A stretch of DNA of 64,000 bases from an uncultured Clostridia bacterium (GTDB lineage: Bacteria; Bacillota; Clostridia; Oscillospirales; JAAYOS01). Position 1 is the first letter of the stretch. Each line of letters begins with the position of its first letter. Positions 50,546 to 59,035 of this stretch are shown in pieces. The notes beneath the pieces are model-generated. The model was not told the DNA's origin, did not search any database, and worked only from the letters and a program-made list of their open reading frames with translations. The position numbers and the translations under genes were made by a program. The stretch lies in the NCBI GenBank assembly GCA_947631015.1, contig CANRJS010000001.1, positions 31,561 through 95,560 of the forward strand, given 5' to 3'.

Positions 50546-51142
50546 CTATTCCTCCGTATACTCCCTCAGAATGGGCGCTATATCCTGCCAACGGAAGCCC
50601 CGGCGCATGAGCGCGTCGGACACCTTCTTTGCTTCCTTTCGGTCGAGCAGTCCGTCCCCCGCTCTTGAGAGGATGAAACTCTCGATGGCTTCCTCACCCG
50701 TGCCGAGCTCGTCAAGCACTTCCTCGGTTATATCGTCGTCCACGCCGCGCCGCCGAAGCTCGCTCCGTATCCGTATCGAGCCCCAGCCGCGCGCGCGGCG
50801 TTCCTGCGCGAAGAGTCTCGCGTACTCCGCGTCGTTAAGAGCGCCATAGCTCTCGAGCCTGTCCGCCGCGCGCTCCGCAAGCTGCCCGTCGTGGCCCTTG
50901 TCCTCAAGCTTCTCAATGAGCATCGCGCGCGTCATGGGACGCATCGCGAGCGCCGCCGCGCCGTCCGACAGGGCGGGCTTTGTGAGCACGCACCACAGCT
51001 CTTCCTCGTCCTCGCGGTCGAGCTCCGCGCCGACGAGCGGACGGAGCGACGTGAGGTCTCCCTTAAAGGATATCTCACCGTAAGGCTCGAGTTCTATAAC
51101 GTATCCGTCCTCCGACGGGGAGAGCGCGAGTATCCTCGCCAT
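50546..51142 (-). CDS. recX: Regulatory protein RecX
   Basis: ALRPMTRAMLIEKLEDKGHDGQLAERAADRLESYGALNDAEYARLFAQERRARGWGSIRIRSELRRRGV; adjacent to recA. Confidence 0.92.
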   Translation of the reverse strand: MARILALSPSEDGYVIELEPYGEISFKGDLTSLRPLVGAELDREDEEELWCVLTKPALSDGAAALAMRPMTRAMLIEKLEDKGHDGQLAERAADRLESYGALNDAEYARLFAQERRARGWGSIRIRSELRRRGVDDDITEEVLDELGTGEEAIESFILSRAGDGLLDRKEAKKVSDALMRRGFRWQDIAPILREYTEE

Positions 51143-51145
51143 CGC

Positions 51146-52255
51146 TTACTCCTCGCCGCCCTCGGCGTCCTCGTCTCCCGCGTCGATGTCCACGGCCTTT
51201 GCGGACGACTTTGCGGGCTTCGCGGCCTTGGCCGTCTTTGCGCCCTTCTTTGCGTTGAAGATGGCGGGATCGTCGCGGTAGAGCTCGTGTATCTTGCGGT
51301 CAAGCTCCTCCGCCACCTCTGGGTGATCGGAGAGGTACTGCTTGACGCTGTCGCGCCCCTGACCGACGCGCTCCTCGCCGATGCTGTACCACGAACCGCT
51401 CTTGCTTATCAGACCCGCGCGTTCGCCGAGCTCGACTATCTCGCTCTCGTGGCTTATGCCGGTGCCGAACATAATGTCGAAGTAAGCCTCACGGAAAGGC
51501 GGCGCCATCTTGTTCTTGACCACACGCGCGCGGGTGTAGACGCCGATGTTCTCGGTGCCCGACTTTATCCAGTCGGCGCGGCGGATGTCAATGCGCACCG
51601 AGGAGTAGAACTTCAGCGCGCGGCCGCCGGTCGTGACCTCCGGGTTGCCGTACATGACGCCGACCTTCTCTCGGAGCTGGTTGATGAATATGACGGCGCA
51701 GTTGCCCTTCGAGACGACGCCCGCGAGCTTGCGGAGCGCCTGGCTCATCAGTCTCGCGTGCAGACCGACGAAGCTGTCTCCCATCGCTCCCTCTATCTCC
51801 ATCCTCGGAACGAGCGCCGCGACGGAGTCGACCACTATGACGTCGACCGCGCCGCTTCTCGCGAGGGCTTCGGTTATCTCAAGACCCTGCTCGCCGGTGT
51901 CCGGCTGGGAGATGAGAAGGTCGTCCACCTGGACGCCGAGCGCCGCCGCGTAGGTCGGGTCGAGCGCGTGCTCCGCGTCGATGAACGCGGCGACGCCGCC
52001 GAGCTTCTGCGCCTCGGCTATGATGTGGAGCGCCACCGTGGTCTTGCCGGAGGACTCCGGGCCGTATATTTCGACTATCCTTCCGCGCGGTATGCCGCCG
52101 CAGCCGAGTGCGAGGTCGAGCGAGAGCGAGCCGGTGGGTATCGAGCTGACGTACATGTCGCTCTTTTCGCCGAGACGCATGACGGCGTTCTTGCCGAACT
52201 GCTTCTCGATGCCCGCTATCGCGGTCTCCAATGCCTTTTTCTTTTCGCTGTCCAT
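51146..52255 (-). CDS. recA: Recombinase RecA
   Basis: [46 protein letters not shown]. Confidence 0.98.
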   Translation of the reverse strand: MDSEKKKALETAIAGIEKQFGKNAVMRLGEKSDMYVSSIPTGSLSLDLALGCGGIPRGRIVEIYGPESSGKTTVALHIIAEAQKLGGVAAFIDAEHALDPTYAAALGVQVDDLLISQPDTGEQGLEITEALARSGAVDVIVVDSVAALVPRMEIEGAMGDSFVGLHARLMSQALRKLAGVVSKGNCAVIFINQLREKVGVMYGNPEVTTGGRALKFYSSVRIDIRRADWIKSGTENIGVYTRARVVKNKMAPPFREAYFDIMFGTGISHESEIVELGERAGLISKSGSWYSIGEERVGQGRDSVKQYLSDHPEVAEELDRKIHELYRDDPAIFNAKKGAKTAKAAKPAKSSAKAVDIDAGDEDAEGGEE

Positions 52256-52305
52256 ATCCTTACCTCCGTATATGTGTCCTAATTAGTATACATCCGAAAT
52301 GTACA

Positions 52306-53157
52306 TTAAGCAAGCGTACATTTTACGACTCTTTCAATGCCGGAGAGGTCGCAGAGTATCTCCGGCGCCGGCCATCCGTTCCGACGGAATATCTCCGCGG
52401 CTTCTCTCGCTTCCCCCGCCCCGACCTCGACGGCGAGGAGCCCTCCGGGCTTCAGCGCACGCTTCAGGTTACGGGCAAACGCGCGGTAGAAGTCGAGTCC
52501 GTCTGCGCCGCCGTCGAGCGCTATATGCGGCTCGAAGTCTCTCACCGACGGGTCAAGCGACGGTATGTCGACCGCCGGTATGTAGGGCGGATTGGAGACT
52601 ATGACGTCAAACTGTCCGAGCGCTTCCGCCGGAGGCTCCGTCGCGTCTCCGCAGATGAAGAACGCTCTGCCGGTGACGCCTAGCCGCCTCGCGTTCCGCT
52701 TCGCCACGGCGAGCGCCGGCGGCGAGAGTTCCACCATTACGGCGTTCACGTCCTTCCGCTCCGCGAGCACGGAGAGACCGACGCACCCGCCGCCGCAGCA
52801 GAGGTCGAGCAGCTTGCCGTTCTCGGGAAGCGCCCCGAGCGCCGTCTCGCAGAGAAGCTCGGTGTCTGAACGGGGAATGAGCGTGTCCTGCGTCACCTCG
52901 AAGATGCGGCCCATGAAGCCCCACTCCCCGATTATGTACGCGAGCGGTTCGCCCGAAAGCCGGCGGCGGAGGTATTCCGCCACGGCGTCAATCCGTTCTG
53001 CGGACGGGTAGATACGCAGGTCACGCAGGAGCTCGTCCGGCGTCTTCCCCGCCGCCGAAGCGACGAGCAGCCGCGCCTCCAGTCCGGCGGAGCTGACGCC
53101 CGCCTGTTCGAGCGCTTTCCGCGTATCGACGACTATCTCCTGATACGACGCGCTCAC
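52306..53157 (-). CDS. prmC: Peptide chain release factor N(5)-glutamine methyltransferase
   Basis: LIPRSDTELLCE, LDLCCGGGCVGLSV, VSNPPYIP. Confidence 0.95.
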   Translation of the reverse strand: MSASYQEIVVDTRKALEQAGVSSAGLEARLLVASAAGKTPDELLRDLRIYPSAERIDAVAEYLRRRLSGEPLAYIIGEWGFMGRIFEVTQDTLIPRSDTELLCETALGALPENGKLLDLCCGGGCVGLSVLAERKDVNAVMVELSPPALAVAKRNARRLGVTGRAFFICGDATEPPAEALGQFDVIVSNPPYIPAVDIPSLDPSVRDFEPHIALDGGADGLDFYRAFARNLKRALKPGGLLAVEVGAGEAREAAEIFRRNGWPAPEILCDLSGIERVVKCTLA

Positions 53158-54113
53158 CAGCGGTCCTCGCCTTCCACCTCGGGTATGACCGCCTTCAGGG
53201 ACGCTATGGCGACCTCTATCATCGAGTCGTCCGGCTCATTCGTGGTGAGGTTCTGCAGCCACATCCCCGGCGCGCGGAGCACGCGCGAAACTATGTTGTC
53301 GTGCCGCCCCGCCCACATATTGAACTCGTAGCTTATGGCGACTATCACCGGCAGGAGCGCGAGGCGCAGTCCGGCGCGCGCAAGGGGGTTCGATATGTTC
53401 GCAAAGCCGAGGAGGCTCGTGACGAGTATGCTGATGATTATGACGACAAAGAGGAAGCTCGTGCCGCAGCGCGGATGCTGCCGGCGCTGGATTCTCACGT
53501 TCTCGACCGTGAGGTCGAGCCCCGCCTCGTAACAGTATATCGACTTGTGCTCCGCACCGTGGTAGGCAAACGTCCGCTTCATGTCCTTCATGAGACTCAC
53601 GAGGAAGAGGTAGAGTATGAATATCGCTATCCTTATCGCGCCCTCGACGAGGCTGCGGAGAATGCCGGTCCCGAGCCACTTCCCGAAAAGTCCTGCAATA
53701 AAGCTCGGCAGGAGGAAGAACAGCACTATCGGAATAGCTATGCCGAACACCAGCGCGACGGTGGTTATGATAGTGTCTATCGTCTTTTTGGAGAAGTGGC
53801 GGTCGAGCCACTTATCAAACTTCGAGGGCTCCTCCCCGTCGTCCGTGCCCTCCACCGCGAGGTCGGCGGAGCGGAGAAGCGACTTCACGCCTATCTTCAT
53901 CGACGAGCCGAAGCCGATGATACCGCGTATGAACGGCACGCCCCATATTTTATGCTTCTCCTTCGGCGCGACGTAGTCCTCCGTCTCGGTCACTATCCCG
54001 TCCGGCGTGCGGACCGACATGGCTATCTTGTGCGGCCCGCGCATCATCACGCCCTCAATGAGCGCCTGACCGCCTATCGACGTCTTGAATTTTCCGTTCT
54101 CCTGCTTTTTCAC
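53154..54113 (-). CDS. DUF1385 domain-containing membrane protein
   Basis: GGQALIEGVMMRGP, YHGAEHKSIYCYEAG, HPRCGTSFL. Confidence 0.93.
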   Translation of the reverse strand: MKKQENGKFKTSIGGQALIEGVMMRGPHKIAMSVRTPDGIVTETEDYVAPKEKHKIWGVPFIRGIIGFGSSMKIGVKSLLRSADLAVEGTDDGEEPSKFDKWLDRHFSKKTIDTIITTVALVFGIAIPIVLFFLLPSFIAGLFGKWLGTGILRSLVEGAIRIAIFILYLFLVSLMKDMKRTFAYHGAEHKSIYCYEAGLDLTVENVRIQRRQHPRCGTSFLFVVIIISILVTSLLGFANISNPLARAGLRLALLPVIVAISYEFNMWAGRHDNIVSRVLRAPGMWLQNLTTNEPDDSMIEVAIASLKAVIPEVEGEDRW

Positions 54114-54118
54114 TGCTT

Positions 54119-55582
54119 TTACTTCCTTTTCTTCATATCTGCTTCCATCGAGAGCGGCAGGCGTATCGTCACCGCCGTGCCCTCGCCCTCGTTCGAGTCG
54201 ATGTCAAGGCTGCCGCCGTGAAGCTCGACTATCTCGTTTGCCACGGCGAGACCTATGCCGCTGCCGCGCGTGGAGCTCGCGCCCTTGTAGAACTTCTGCT
54301 TGACGTAGGGCAGGTCAGCCGCCGGGATGCCCGCGCCGTAGTCGCGCACCCGTATAAGTATCTCGCTCCCGTTGCAGGTGACCGAGGTGGTTATCCTTCC
54401 GCCCGAGCCGCCGTGCTTTGCGGCGTTGTCGAGTATGTTGTAGAACACCTGCTTGAGACGCTCCGCGTCTCCCGTTATCTCGGGGATATCCTCGCCGCAG
54501 CTGTACTCGAGCTGTATGTTCTGCGCCTTCAGCGTGTCGCGGTAGACGAACATTACCTCCTCGAACTCCGCCGCCGCGTCCATCTGCTCCATGTGGAGCT
54601 TCATCCGGCCGCCGTCTATCGACGTGAACACAAGCAGCTCCTCGACAAGCGACGTGAGCCGCCGCGCCTCCTTGAGTATCGTCTCGACGCCGCTTTTCAT
54701 CTCCTCCGGGTCGTCCATGTACATTATCGTCTCCGCCCAACCGGCTATGACGGTGAGCGGCGTGCGGAGCTCGTGCGAGACCGAGGCTATAAAGTCGTTT
54801 TTCATCTTCTCGGTCTTGGATATCTCGGCGGACATCTCGTTTATCGTGTCGCAGAGTTCTCCTATCTCGTCGTCAAACTTCGCGTCTATCTGCGCGCCGT
54901 AGCTTCCCTTCGTTATCTGCTTTGCAAAGTCGTTTATCTCGCGGACGGGGTTGACTATCGAGCGGATGAAGAATCGGTTCGACGCCACGACGAACGCGAC
55001 TATCACCGCACCAATCGCTATCGCGCCGAGGACGAAGGTTATGACGCGCGCATCTACCTTTGAAAGCGAGGAGACGTATCGCACGAGTCCGACCGGCTGT
55101 CCGTTCGCGAGCGTTATCGGGCAACTCACCGCCATGATGCGCTCGCCGGTTTCGGGGTCGCGTCCGCTCCAGGAGGAGGTCTCGCCCGACGAGAGCGCCG
55201 TCGCTATGTCCTGCGTGCCGGGGTCGGAGCCCGCAAGCAGTCCGCTCGAGGAGAAGTTCAGCCTCCCCGTGGAGCTGAGGAACTGGAGCTCGAGACGGTT
55301 CCTCTCCGAAAAGTTCTCGACATACGATTTGGCCGACGCGTAGTAGGTGCTGTAATTTGAGGTGTAGTAGTCGCTGAAGACCTGCGCCGTGGACTTCGCG
55401 CTCTGCTCCAGAGAAGTCCTCATATTGGAATAGTAGTAGCCGGAGACAAAGGTACTCACCGCAATGACCGCCGCAAGCAACACGATAAAGACGATGCTGA
55501 GGCTGTTGAGCATCCAGCGTCGCTTTATCCCCGGCCCGCGTCGCGGCCGTTCCGCGGTTATCGTATCAATGGCTTCGTTCAC
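54119..55582 (-). CDS. Sensor histidine kinase (HAMP, HisKA, HATPase)
   Basis: NDFIASVSHELRTPLTVIAGWAETI; VFYNILDNAAKHGG; GSGIGLAVANEIVELHGG. Confidence 0.95.
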   Translation of the reverse strand: MNEAIDTITAERPRRGPGIKRRWMLNSLSIVFIVLLAAVIAVSTFVSGYYYSNMRTSLEQSAKSTAQVFSDYYTSNYSTYYASAKSYVENFSERNRLELQFLSSTGRLNFSSSGLLAGSDPGTQDIATALSSGETSSWSGRDPETGERIMAVSCPITLANGQPVGLVRYVSSLSKVDARVITFVLGAIAIGAVIVAFVVASNRFFIRSIVNPVREINDFAKQITKGSYGAQIDAKFDDEIGELCDTINEMSAEISKTEKMKNDFIASVSHELRTPLTVIAGWAETIMYMDDPEEMKSGVETILKEARRLTSLVEELLVFTSIDGGRMKLHMEQMDAAAEFEEVMFVYRDTLKAQNIQLEYSCGEDIPEITGDAERLKQVFYNILDNAAKHGGSGGRITTSVTCNGSEILIRVRDYGAGIPAADLPYVKQKFYKGASSTRGSGIGLAVANEIVELHGGSLDIDSNEGEGTAVTIRLPLSMEADMKKRK

Positions 55583-55598
55583 TCGGCGCCTCCGTCTG

Positions 55599-56288
55599 TT
55601 ACTTTCCCCACTGGTAGCCGTAGCCCCAGATTGTGGTCAGGAATTCGGGGTTCTGCGGGTCCTGCTCTATCTTCATGCGGAGGCGGCGGACGTTCACGTC
55701 GACTATCTTGAGGTCGCCGAAGTAGTCCTTGCCCCAGACCGCGTTCAGTATCTCCTCGCGGGAGAGCGCCTTTCCCGGGTTCTCCATAAAGAGCTTCACT
55801 ATCGTGTATTCGACCTGCGTGAGCTTGATATGCCTGTCCCCTCTGTCAAGCGTGCGGCTCTCCATGTTCAGCGTGAACGGGCCGCTCCGAAGCTCGTTCC
55901 GCTTCGGCTGAGGCTCCTCGCCCCGGACGCGGCGGCATACCGCGTCTATCCGCGCGATGAGCTCGGTCGGCGAAAACGGCTTTGTAACGTAATCGTCCGC
56001 ACCGGTCATGAGTCCCGTGACCTTGTCTATCTCCTGCGTGCGCGCGGTGAGCATGATTATCCCCACCGACAGGTTCATGGCGCGTATCCTGCGGCAGACC
56101 TCGAACCCGTCGATGTCCGGAAGCATGATGTCGAGCAGCGCCACCGAGACGTCGGGATTTTCGACGAGGCGCTCGATGGCCTGCTCGCCGGTGCCGGCTT
56201 CGACAACGTCGTAACCGGCGCGTTTGAGGTTGATGACGACGAAGCTGCGAATCGACTCCTCGTCCTCGAGTACAAGAATCTTTCTCAT
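55599..56288 (-). CDS. OmpR/PhoB-family response regulator
   Basis: MRKILVLEDEESIRSFV, LLDIMLPDIDG, MTGADDYVTKPFSP, winged-helix C-terminus; start trimmed. Confidence 0.95.
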   Translation of the reverse strand: MRKILVLEDEESIRSFVVINLKRAGYDVVEAGTGEQAIERLVENPDVSVALLDIMLPDIDGFEVCRRIRAMNLSVGIIMLTARTQEIDKVTGLMTGADDYVTKPFSPTELIARIDAVCRRVRGEEPQPKRNELRSGPFTLNMESRTLDRGDRHIKLTQVEYTIVKLFMENPGKALSREEILNAVWGKDYFGDLKIVDVNVRRLRMKIEQDPQNPEFLTTIWGYGYQWGK

Positions 56289-57721
56289 CAGTTTGTCAAC
56301 TCCCCGGTTATCCATTCTGTCTGAGTGAGGCGGAAAGCGTCGGTCACCTGCTCCTCGGTAAGCGCGTAGCGTTCAAAGGCGGTGCCGGTAAGGTCGAGAA
56401 GCTGCGCCGCGTATATCGTTGAAGCGACCGTTCTCGTCTGCGAATTGAGTATCGTAAATCTCCCCGGAAGCTCGCTGCGGCTCACGCGGTTGTCTCCCGT
56501 GAGAGTGAAGAGGCGCAGTATCGGGACGGGCTCTCCCGTATCCGGATTCAGCACGGAGAATGTGATCGTCCTCTCCCCCGTCACGCCGGACTGTCTGTCC
56601 GCCGCTATCTGCGCGTCGTACCAGGTCTCCGGCAGGACGAAGTACCAGCCGTCCGCCTGATTGTGGAAGGTCTGGAGCACCTCCGCGCTCGCGCCCGAGA
56701 GCGAGTAGTCCCGCCATATCGTCTTGCGGAAGACCTCGTTCGAGTTCCTGCCCTCGTAGGTCGCGAGCAGCACCGGCATCGGGAGGTCGAACACGCCGTC
56801 TCCGTTGATGTCCGCCGCGTTCACGTCGTAACCGGGCACGACCTCGCGGCTGCGCTCCAGCTCCGGGTCGAGTGTGATGTTTGCAAGCGTTCCGTCCCGA
56901 TAGGCGCAGACGTCGGTGAGCATCTCGCCGGAGTTCATGGCGGCGGTGACGAACACCGCCGGAACACCGTCGGTGAGGTAGCCGGTCCTGAGACGGCGCA
57001 GGGACGATATGTCGCGGCTGAGCTCGGCGCTTCCGTCGAGGAGCATTGTGCCGTCCGCGGCGCTGTACCGGTAGACCTCGACGACGCCGCTTGAAAGCTC
57101 CAGATCCTGCCGCGCTATTATCAGCTCGAGGCGTCCGTCCGAATCCATGTCGAGCTGCGTGCAGCCCGAGTAGGTTGCGGAAAGCAGCTGCGAGAAGCCG
57201 TCCGGCCCGAGCGAGAGCACCGAGAGCGCCTTAGGAACACCGCTGCCGAGGCTCCGTCCGACGAGCAGGTCGAGTGTTCCGCCGCCGGTGAGGTCGGCAT
57301 AGCCGACGCTGTCGAAGTTCACCCCTTCGCCCTCCGCCTCCGCAAAGAGCGAGTAGCTGCCCTCGGAGTCCTGCTCGTAGACGCAGATCTTCAGCGTCTC
57401 CGGCATCCTGAGAAAGAGTATGGCCTCCTCCGTCCCGTCTCCGTTCAGGTCGGACATCTGCACAGACTGCCGGTTGAGACCTCCCACCGGCGCGGAGTAT
57501 TCTCCGCCGCCCTCCATCGCTTCGTCTATTGCGGACTGGAGCGCAAGTATCGCGCCGGCCGTCTTCGGAAGCGCGAACAGCTCGTCCCCCGACCCGTCGA
57601 AGCCGGAGCATCCGCCGAGTATGAAGCAAAACGCGAGCGCCAAACACAGAGCCCGCGTTGCCGCGCGCCGCAGAGTTACGGTATTTGCCGCATGGCGGCG
57701 CTTGTCATCCATTTTGCACAT
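56288..57721 (-). CDS. FG-GAP/VCBS-like repeat lipoprotein
   Basis: Lipobox FILGGCSG; repeated DLNGDGTEEAI, DLTGGGTLDLLVG, DMDSDGRLELIIA, DINGDGVFDLP; ATGA overlap with response regulator. Confidence 0.8.
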   Translation of the reverse strand: MCKMDDKRRHAANTVTLRRAATRALCLALAFCFILGGCSGFDGSGDELFALPKTAGAILALQSAIDEAMEGGGEYSAPVGGLNRQSVQMSDLNGDGTEEAILFLRMPETLKICVYEQDSEGSYSLFAEAEGEGVNFDSVGYADLTGGGTLDLLVGRSLGSGVPKALSVLSLGPDGFSQLLSATYSGCTQLDMDSDGRLELIIARQDLELSSGVVEVYRYSAADGTMLLDGSAELSRDISSLRRLRTGYLTDGVPAVFVTAAMNSGEMLTDVCAYRDGTLANITLDPELERSREVVPGYDVNAADINGDGVFDLPMPVLLATYEGRNSNEVFRKTIWRDYSLSGASAEVLQTFHNQADGWYFVLPETWYDAQIAADRQSGVTGERTITFSVLNPDTGEPVPILRLFTLTGDNRVSRSELPGRFTILNSQTRTVASTIYAAQLLDLTGTAFERYALTEEQVTDAFRLTQTEWITGELTN

Positions 57722-57797
57722 ACGAATATATTATATCATAGGAACGAACGAAAGTACAGAGCAGACTTTGAACAAACAATGAAATTTTCTTATTCGG

Positions 57798-57826
57798 TTG
57801 ACAATCGGCTCCGGTGATGATATGAT
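57798..57826 (+). promoter_or_regulatory. Strong SigA-type promoter
   Basis: TTGACA (57798-57803)-N17-TATGAT (57821-57826). Confidence 0.8.
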
Positions 57827-57855
57827 TAAGTTACAGCAGACGGAGGGTTTAAGAT

Positions 57856-57951
57856 ATGTTTTCAATACATACTCACAACTGCATAATTACCGTCGTTATG
57901 TCGATAGGCCTTGCAGCCGTATCGGCCTTGCCGCCTGCATCGTTCTTTTGA
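57856..57951 (+). CDS. Putative 31-aa micropeptide
   Basis: MFSIHTHNCIITVVMSIGLAAVSALPPASFF; GGAGGG RBS 8 nt upstream; strong promoter and downstream terminator. Confidence 0.45.
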   Translation: MFSIHTHNCIITVVMSIGLAAVSALPPASFF

Positions 57952-57975
57952 GTTATAAAAAATATAACATCAAAA

Positions 57976-58018
57976 CGGCGGTGTGGCGCGTATAGTTACC
58001 ACACCGCCTTATATTTTT
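57976..58018 (+). terminator. Intrinsic terminator of the 31-aa micropeptide unit
   Basis: GGCGGTGTGG...CCACACCGCC followed by TTATATTTTT. Confidence 0.85.
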
Positions 58019-58102
58019 GCTTCCCTTCCCATAACATTTGACAATTCCGATGCCTTAGACATATGCGATCATAAAACACAAACTTTCAAAGGAGAAACCA
58101 CC

Positions 58103-58684
58103 ATGGCACTCAATCACACCGGCACGGTCGAACTGGAAACAAACAGGCTGAAGCTCCGCCGCTTCGTTTGCGAGGACGCGGAGATGATGTTTGCAAACTG
58201 GGCGGGCGACCCCGTCGTCACCGAATATCTGTCGTGGGACCCGCACTCCTCCCCCGACGCGACAAAGTCCCTGCTCGATATCTGGTGCGCACAGTATGAG
58301 AACTCTGACTACTACAACTGGGCGATAGAGTACGAGGGCGAGATAGTCGGCAACATCTCGGTCGTGCAGGTCCGCGAGCGGAACGAGCGCGCCACTATCG
58401 GCTACTGCCTCGCTCACCACCACTGGGGCAAGGGCATAATGCCGGAGGCGTTTTCTGCGGTCATCGACTATCTGTTCGGCACCGTCGGATTCCACGCGAT
58501 AGAGGCCGAGCATGACTCACACAATCCAAGCAGCGGACGCGTCATGGTAAAATGCGGCATGACGCGGGACGGCGTCCGCCGCGAGGCGTGGCACCACCGG
58601 GACGGGACGTGGCACGACCTCGAGGTCTACTCCATCCTCCGCAGCGAGTGGCGGCAGTCGTGGCTCAAGCGCTGCAAGGCGTAG
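58103..58684 (+). CDS. GNAT family N-acetyltransferase (RimJ/RimL-like)
   Basis: ELETNRLKLRRFVCEDAEMMFANWAGDPVVTEYLSW; GYCLAHHHWGKGIMPEAFSAVIDYLF; GGAG RBS. Confidence 0.93.
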   Translation: MALNHTGTVELETNRLKLRRFVCEDAEMMFANWAGDPVVTEYLSWDPHSSPDATKSLLDIWCAQYENSDYYNWAIEYEGEIVGNISVVQVRERNERATIGYCLAHHHWGKGIMPEAFSAVIDYLFGTVGFHAIEAEHDSHNPSSGRVMVKCGMTRDGVRREAWHHRDGTWHDLEVYSILRSEWRQSWLKRCKA

Positions 58685-58760
58685 CGGAATACATAGGTCA
58701 CCCGGCGGCATCGCGCCTCCTGCCGGACGAAAGCTGCTTTCCTGAAGTCCGCAAAATATC

Positions 58761-58789
58761 TCGACATACGCCGAGATATGTGTTATCAT
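58761..58789 (+). promoter_or_regulatory. SigA-type promoter overlapped by a 24-bp palindrome
   Basis: TCGACA-N17-TATCAT; ATATCTCG-N8-CGAGATAT at 58756-58779. Confidence 0.65.
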
Positions 58790-58852
58790 ATTAACGTGAA
58801 TATCGGGGCGGTCCTTCACACCCGAAAAACTCCCCCGAAAGAAGGAAAAATC

Positions 58853-58936
58853 ATGCTGATACTGAAAATTGCCGCGATCTTCTTCCCGATCGCCGTGGTC
58901 TTCGAGATACTTCGCCACAGAAGAGATAAGATATGA
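58853..58936 (+). CDS. Putative 27-aa single-TM micropeptide, type I toxin-like in form
   Basis: MLILKIAAIFFPIAVVFEILRHRRDKI; purine-rich AAGAAGG RBS, promoter upstream, terminator 4 nt downstream. Confidence 0.5.
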   Translation: MLILKIAAIFFPIAVVFEILRHRRDKI

Positions 58937-58939
58937 ATT

Positions 58940-58971
58940 AAAAATCCCCCGGTGTGAACCGGGGGATTTTT
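58940..58971 (+). terminator. Intrinsic terminator
   Basis: AAAAATCCCCCGG-TGTGAA-CCGGGGGATTTTT. Confidence 0.9.
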
Positions 58972-58989
58972 ACATATGGCGGAGCCGCA

Positions 58990-59024
58990 CCCCACAAAGT
59001 ACCCGTGGGGCTCTGTCTCACTTT
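58990..59024 (-). repeat. Dispersed copy of a hairpin module also at 26907-26940
   Basis: Reverse complement AAGTGAGACAGAGCCCCACGGGTACTTTGTGGGG vs AAGTGAGGCTGAGCCTCACGGGTACTTTGCGGGG. Confidence 0.8.
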
Positions 59025-59035
59025 GAAGCATCGGG

